Positions 59,518 through 64,000 of a DNA stretch of 64,000 bases are shown in pieces. The stretch lies in the NCBI GenBank assembly GCA_023053545.1, contig JAKZAN010000002.1, positions 7,932,790 to 7,996,789 of the forward strand, read 5' to 3'. This DNA comes from Lepidurus packardi (Eukaryota; Arthropoda; Branchiopoda; Notostraca; Triopsidae). How positions within the stretch are numbered: the stretch's first letter is position 1; each line of letters begins with the position of its first letter. The translations under genes and the position numbers were made by a program. The notes below the pieces were generated by a model that had not been told where the DNA came from, ran no database searches, and saw only the letters and a list, made by a program, of their open reading frames with translations.

Positions 59518-61370
59518 TTATTTATCATCAACATCAAGTAAGGTTTGCCAGAGACGAAGACTTCGTCTCTGGCAAACCTTACTTGATGTTCGAAGTAGTT
59601 CAATTTGTTTTCTTGTCAGCCATCTAAGCCTCAAAAACATATAGATGATGGCAGGGAGGGCAAATACTGTGGCGGCAGTAATCACAACAGCCCAACAGTA
59701 TAGTAAAAATTGGGTCAAGAAGCTTTGGGTCAGACAGACATACGAAATTTCGTCACTCAGATTATTAAAAATAGGTTTTGAATCTTGAACTGCTTTTTCG
59801 AACAACTTGTATCTGATTTCCCAATTTGGGTCTAATGTACTTTTTTTCTGTAGGTCTTCCATAATGTCTTTGGTAATTTGCGTTAATCCTTGATGATTTG
59901 GTTTTGGGAGTTGCACAACAGGATATGGTAAGTTAAAATCTAAATCGGAAAAGATATTTTTTACGTCTATAGTGCTGGTGTGGATTGTATAATTATTAAG
60001 TTTTTCCAAGTTTGCCGGAAAGGTCCATCACCCGGAGTGAGCTGAGCAGCCATCCGGTAGTTCTAAGATGCCCACATCATTTAGCTGGACACTGGAACTC
60101 TTGCTGTAGGCTTCTGGACGTCGTCTTCTGGGCAAGATATTGTAAGTTGCATTGGTTGAGGTATTGAATAGATCCATTTTTTTTTCCCAAGGTAATGACG
60201 CCATGGCCTGCCGTCTATTCGGACTGTCTTTTTGCACAATTCCGCAATCAAGACAGTATCATTAAAGAACGCAGCATACAAGCAAGAGCGCCCATGGATG
60301 CCACGCGTGAGGGCTTTACTGGTGGAGCAAATCTTCGCTGATCCTGTTGTACAAGTTTCTGCCAATTCTGAGGAAGTATAATTCAACATACTACTGTCTG
60401 TCGCTTGTTAAGCCGAGATAATCGTATTGTGTCTCATAGACAACTGAGAAATTCCCTCCAGGTAAAAAAGTCGGTAGAGTTATTAGTTGATAAAGATCAA
60501 GTGTAGTACTTAAATCTTGTAGTGGTATGTCCACGAAGATTTTCAGTGTGCCTTGGAGTGTTGCTGCTGAACGCACCCGGAATTCCTGATAATGGGTCCA
60601 CATGTTCCCTGGTTCTGCCGCCTTTGTTACGACCCAGTTGCGGGATAGGTAGCGGCTTACTTCTTGAAGAATTTGCCATAGCTCTGTTGGAGGAATTATG
60701 TTTGGTGAAAGTCGTCCTGACGCTATTGTTGACAAGCCCGTGTTCATGTTATTAACGTTTTGGTGTAACCAAAGTATAATGGTACCAAGGGTATGATAAG
60801 CGTTGTCCAATTTTCGAGCAAAATTCCACGTAAACGCATAAAAATCTCCAAATTCTGCAATCACAGCTTCGAGGTCTTCAACACTACTGGCAAGGCTACT
60901 CACTGCTTTCGTAATTTTTGAAATAGCGTCCACATTTTTCCGGACCTGCAGGTACGTGCCGTTTAGTAATGTAGCCTGTTGTTCTTCTAAATGATACAGC
61001 ATTCTATTGTCCTTTGTTATCCTGCTGAATTTTCGGTTAATGTCTTCTAGATCTTTGCTGCTAAGGGTGCCAAAAAGCCAGCGCAAGACTTCACCTCCAC
61101 CGTTAAGGATTCCCCGTTTTTGCCTCGGAATTAAGTTGGGGGTTGAATCTTCGTATGAAATGGCCTTCATTAGTGTCTCTTAGGTATCTCAATGTTAGGT
61201 GTCTCAAGGTACTGTTAATGGCGTCCAGTTCAATTTTGATTTGTCTATTTTCGTCGTTTCGTTTTGTTTGCATTTCTTTGATGAATTTTAGCATTGCGGT
61301 GTCGAGTTTCTCTATGCTACGTTGGCGACTGTCTGTGAAGGTCAGATGTTTGATTTGCGTTCTGTTGTTT
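59518..61370 (-). pseudogene. env: Retrovirus-like envelope (Baculo_F-type fusion protein) remnant
   Basis: Minus-strand open segments in different frames, in order 61370-61103, 61170-60391, 60389-60081, 60237-60028 and 60009-59518, follow the layout of F-like envelope proteins of errantivirus and BEL/Pao-type elements. They comprise a coiled-coil surface part, a furin-type cleavage motif (RQKRG) followed by a hydrophobic fusion-peptide-like start, a Cys-containing ectodomain (SCLYAAFFNDT) and a C-terminal transmembrane segment (YCWAVVITAATVFALPAI). Frame changes or stops occur near 61150, 60395, 60090 and 60020, so no intact protein is encoded. No gag, protease, reverse transcriptase or clear LTR is visible nearby. 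It is an old, broken, solitary copy. The exact 5' limit is uncertain. Confidence 0.8.
59532..59588. repeat. Perfect 28-bp inverted repeat (hairpin)
   Basis: The arm 59532-59559 (CATCAAGTAAGG... GACGAAG) is followed by one spacer base and its exact complement at 59561-59588. It covers the last codons of the envelope remnant, three codons before the stop. Confidence 0.95.
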
Positions 61371-61374
61371 TGCG

Positions 61375-61880
61375 CAGAGAAAGGGCTTTTTCTACACAAT
61401 ACTGAACTTGGGTTCCCCAAGTTCGAACTCGGGTAACCCGAGTTCGAACTCGGGGAGCCCAAGTTCAAGAAATCCCCATAAGCGTCCTATTTTGAGAGAG
61501 TTTTTATAAGATTTAATAGCACACTTAACCTGTTGATGTAATAAATTAAGTGGTTTCTCTTTTTGTCGTGAACTAGCTGTGAATAGTCCTTTCTCTACGC
61601 AATACTGAACTTGGGCTTCCCAAGTTCGAACTCGGGTAACCCGAGTTCGAACTCGGGGAGCCCAAGTTCAAGAAATCCCCATAAGCGTCCTATTTTGAGA
61701 GAGTTTTTATAAGATTTAATAGCACACTTAACCTGTTGATGTAATAAATTAAGTGGTTTATCTTTGTGCTGTGAACATGCTATGAGAAAGGGCTTTTTCT
61801 ACACAATACCGAACTCAGGTTCCCAACTTTGAACTCTATCGGTTGCCCTATGTTCAAGAATTGCCTGCAAATGTCTTTTT
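61375..61880. repeat. ~203-bp tandem repeat with 18-bp palindromes, 2.5 units
   Basis: Two nearly identical units (palindrome CCCGAGTTCGAACTCGGG at 61437-61454 and 61640-61657, offset 203 bp) are followed by a diverged third start near 61780 (GAGAAAGGGCTTTTTCTACAC). Each unit also holds GTTCGAACTCGGGTAACC and a shared AT-rich tail (TAATAGCACACTTAACCTG). It lies immediately 5' of the envelope remnant on that remnant's strand. Confidence 0.92.
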
Positions 61881-62321
61881 TTAATATAATGGTGCAATAT
61901 ACACCAAATGTGTGTATATTTTCAAAAGTTTGGTTCACTCGGGTATGTTCACTAAATGGAATGCCTATATTTATTAAAATTTCAATTGAACTTATGTAGC
62001 AGACAAAGCAAATAAATGCTTAGCATCGAAATTGAAAATATAATATTCGTATATGTGATGTAAAGGGAAGGGAAGTTAAGGGGATTCGTAAATGTGAAGA
62101 GTGCGCAGTGCATTTAAGGACAAGGATTTCCCCTATTGGTCGGAATATAACAATATAAGTACAGTCTATATATTCAATATAAGTACTTGGGATGACCGTA
62201 TTCCACTTCTCATTTTACTGTGGTCTTACTAAGAGCGCGAAGCTTGTTTACCATGGAAGGTATATCCTCCCATCTCCTGTGAAGGCGTTTGCTACCAATT
62301 TCGTTTTTTCTTTTCTTACAG

Positions 62322-62647
62322 GAAAATGCAATTTAATTGATAATTGTGAAGAGTGTCTTGGTGATGGCGACTGTGCCTTCATGGTTGGACCCAACGACGG
62401 GGACATCGTCTGTTTCAACGAAGATACGGGGCACCCGCTGGCACCCTACTATGCTCGTATTGAGCATTGCGGTATAGTAATACATTTTCTTTTAATAGAA
62501 TATGCTAAATTCGATTCTTTAGATGAAAGTACCTACATTCGAGTGGCTACAAGCCTCGTCGTTCTTGCAGTTTGTGTAATTTGCGTACTTGGAGTTATGG
62601 TTTACTGGTACGCTCTGAAATGCTTTAATTACAAAACTTTATCCTAA
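62322..62647 (+). CDS. Small Cys-rich single-pass membrane protein (PSI-like), 5' exon not found
   Basis: Exons 62322-62471 and 62523-62647 join in phase. The ectodomain begins CNLIDNCEECLGDGDCAF and has further cysteines in IVCFNED and RIEHC, a PSI/plexin-like spacing similar to the CEECL motif of PTTG1IP. A transmembrane helix (VATSLVVLAVCVICVLGVMV) and a short tail YALKCFNYKTLS end the protein. An upstream exon carrying a signal peptide is expected but not identified. An ATGGAAG at 62251 could donate in phase, but without a signal peptide. Neither family nor function is certain. Confidence 0.5.
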
Positions 62648-63460
62648 TGATTTGTCGTTATAGTAAACGACGGCGTAATCGACGGAATGAAATAGTATAG
62701 GAAAATTACTCATGCTTTTGATCCTCTTCATGCTTTTGTGTTTCCGGTTTTTGTAATCCAGTTTACGATTTGTAGTTTAATCGGACATTGTATGCTTTTG
62801 ATTTTTTCAATGGTTTTTATTGTGCTTTTATCATATTTTGTGATTTTTTTCAATTTGTATGTCTAAAAACTTTGAATACATAAGTTAACCTTGTTTTTAT
62901 CTATCTTGTCTGTTTGGTGAAATGTTTTAACAATTTACGCAGCTCCTTTTCCGAAATAAATTTTCCGTTTATTTACTCTTTTCGTTACCTCCTGCCAACA
63001 CAAATTTTACACGTTTTCCGAAGGTTTTGTCTTCGAAAGGCTTGGAAAGATACGGTCCGAAAGGGTTGGAAAGCTATGCTATATCGGTTCTTCCGTCCCC
63101 CAGCAACCATCGTCGCATCCCAGCACTCAACCATCGTCGTTCTGATTTGAGGTCACACAGTGCAAACATTGTCGGCTTTCAAAATTTAGTTTTAGTCGCT
63201 GTTTCCAGAAGTTCTTTTAAAATTGCAAGCGAAGAGCGATTTCGCTCGCCAATTTTGAAGACCGATTTTTAGCTCTGGGCGCAAGTACAGCTCGTCTGAC
63301 CTGCTGCGTGTGTGCTTCGGTTGTGTTGTGTTGAGTGTTGCTCTTGCCTCTATATTAATGTGATAGTGAGATTAAATTTGTATTTAAGTTGTTGTCCTTT
63401 CTTTGTTAGTTATCATGTTGCTTGCAGTTTGCTAATTCTGCTCCTTACATTAAGTTTAAA
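62648..63460. other. Intergenic, promoter side of the right-edge gene
   Basis: AT-rich 3' flank of the small membrane protein, then a less AT-rich 5' region of the next gene. A poorly conserved direct repeat (CGAAAGG / CCGAAAGGGTTGGAAAG) lies near 63034-63072. An acceptor-like CTTGCAG at 63421-63427 may begin the coding exon of the next gene. Confidence 0.5.
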
Positions 63461-64000
63461 ATGCAGGGTCTTGGTCCTGTGGATCGCGAGAAATTTGATT
63501 TAGTGGTACGACAAAAAGCCAGAGTTCGCAACTCGGTGATTATCACCAATGAGAAATATCAGAAGATTCTTGCCGAATTGCACAAACAAAAAGAAGGGGC
63601 GACGTTAAGTAATGAAATAAGTAGAAAATTTATTTTGCAAACTGACGAAAGCGGTGAGGAATACGTTGCGTGCTTTACTGAGCCGTCCCAAAGTATGGCA
63701 AAAGGGTACGCGCGTCAACCTTTCAAGCGCGTCGTCCGGGCTGAAGAAATGTACGATTACATCAAGAAGGTGCACGAAAATGACACGAATCATACGTCAC
63801 CTAGGGCGGCGTTTCATTATGTAAGTTAATTAAGCAATATATCAAGCTTACCATACTATAACATTGTTTTAGGTGCAAGCGTATTACTATGGAGTAACCC
63901 GTTTTTTAGTTGAAGAATATACCCAAATGTGCCCGTACTGTGCAACCAAAAAAGTCCAAACAAATGCAACTCCCATGAGGCACGTGGTTGCCAGTGATGT
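63461..64000 (+). CDS. KRBA2-like / Ginger integrase-derived protein, 3' end beyond window
   Basis: Exon 63461-63820 and the start of exon 2 (63873 to the edge). A basic, helical N-terminus (NEKYQKILAELHKQKE) precedes an H2C2 zinc-binding module of integrase type: HENDTNHTSPRAAFHY, then EYTQMCPYCATKKV, then PMRHVVASDV where the integrase core would begin. The same arrangement occurs in KRBA2- and NOL4-related genes derived from Ginger transposons. No stop or frameshift occurs in the visible 163 codons, and a clean intron splits the module, which favours a host gene over a recent transposon. The catalytic core lies outside the window. The frame stays open upstream to 63422. Confidence 0.6.

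Noticed and set aside
59518-61370. Domesticated (syncytin-like) envelope gene
   Set aside because: Considered because env stands alone, but at least four frame breaks preclude an intact product, so it is a remnant.

Overview
The window is nuclear DNA of an arthropod. Genes on both strands are split by short GT-AG introns, mostly 50-100 bp, and nearly every long gene has a clear animal ortholog. A dpr-type immunoglobulin receptor, a peritrophin-like chitin-binding secreted protein, TATA-box genes for small Kazal peptides and TATCGATA (DRE-like) motifs at housekeeping promoters point to Arthropoda. The very short introns and gene density fit a compact crustacean or insect genome; a Daphnia-like crustacean is my guess, not a demonstrated fact. 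I assembled exon models by hand. Reading-frame phase is preserved across every junction of the main models, which is the chief support for them.

Layout. 1-2.2 kb: 3' part of a dpr cell-surface Ig gene (+). 3.4-3.9 kb: TMEM242 (-). 4.6-15.9 kb: a 25-exon TRIP12/Ufd4 HECT ubiquitin ligase (-), with two introns invaded by nested DNA transposons. 17.3-18.5 kb: SNIP1 (+), head-to-head with TRIP12. 19.7-21.3 kb: secreted chitin-binding protein with twelve 9-residue repeats (+). 21.7-24.2 kb: ZUP1 deubiquitinase (-). 24.6-26.4 kb: PPIL4 (-), sharing a 272-bp bidirectional promoter with PCID2 (+, 26.7-28.3 kb). 28.5-29.4 kb: CFAP97-domain gene (+). 29.7-31.3 kb: TMLHE-type carnitine-pathway dioxygenase (+). 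31.7-37.7 kb: ZMYM zinc-finger gene (-). 38.5-39.5 kb: eIF4E2/4EHP (-). 42.4-43.9 kb: WDFY1/2 (+). 44.5-47.9 kb: cullin-5 (+).

48.4-54.8 kb is a fast-evolving accessory cluster: three small secreted Kazal-type inhibitors (+) and a secreted carboxylesterase (-). A Kazal-plus-esterase unit has been tandemly duplicated. The first esterase copy is an internally deleted pseudogene and the second is intact. A transposon carrying another transposon sits between the units. 55.3-58.7 kb: an RBM33-like RNA-binding protein (-). 59.5-61.9 kb: a frameshifted retroviral-type envelope (fusion-protein) remnant, a perfect 28-bp-arm hairpin, and ~203-bp tandem repeats built on 18-bp palindromes. 62.3-62.6 kb: exons of a small Cys-rich membrane protein. 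63.5-64.0 kb: start of a KRBA2/Ginger-integrase-like gene cut by the window edge.

Themes. Housekeeping regulators of ubiquitin signalling (TRIP12, ZUP1, CUL5) and RNA or translation (SNIP1, PPIL4, PCID2, eIF4E2, RBM33) dominate. Three of their promoter regions carry a perfect TATCGATA within about 250 bp, while the secreted cuticle and Kazal genes use TATA boxes about 30 bp before a likely start. At least six families of non-autonomous or decayed DNA transposons lie in introns or intergenic spacers, several nested, so insertion order can be read directly.
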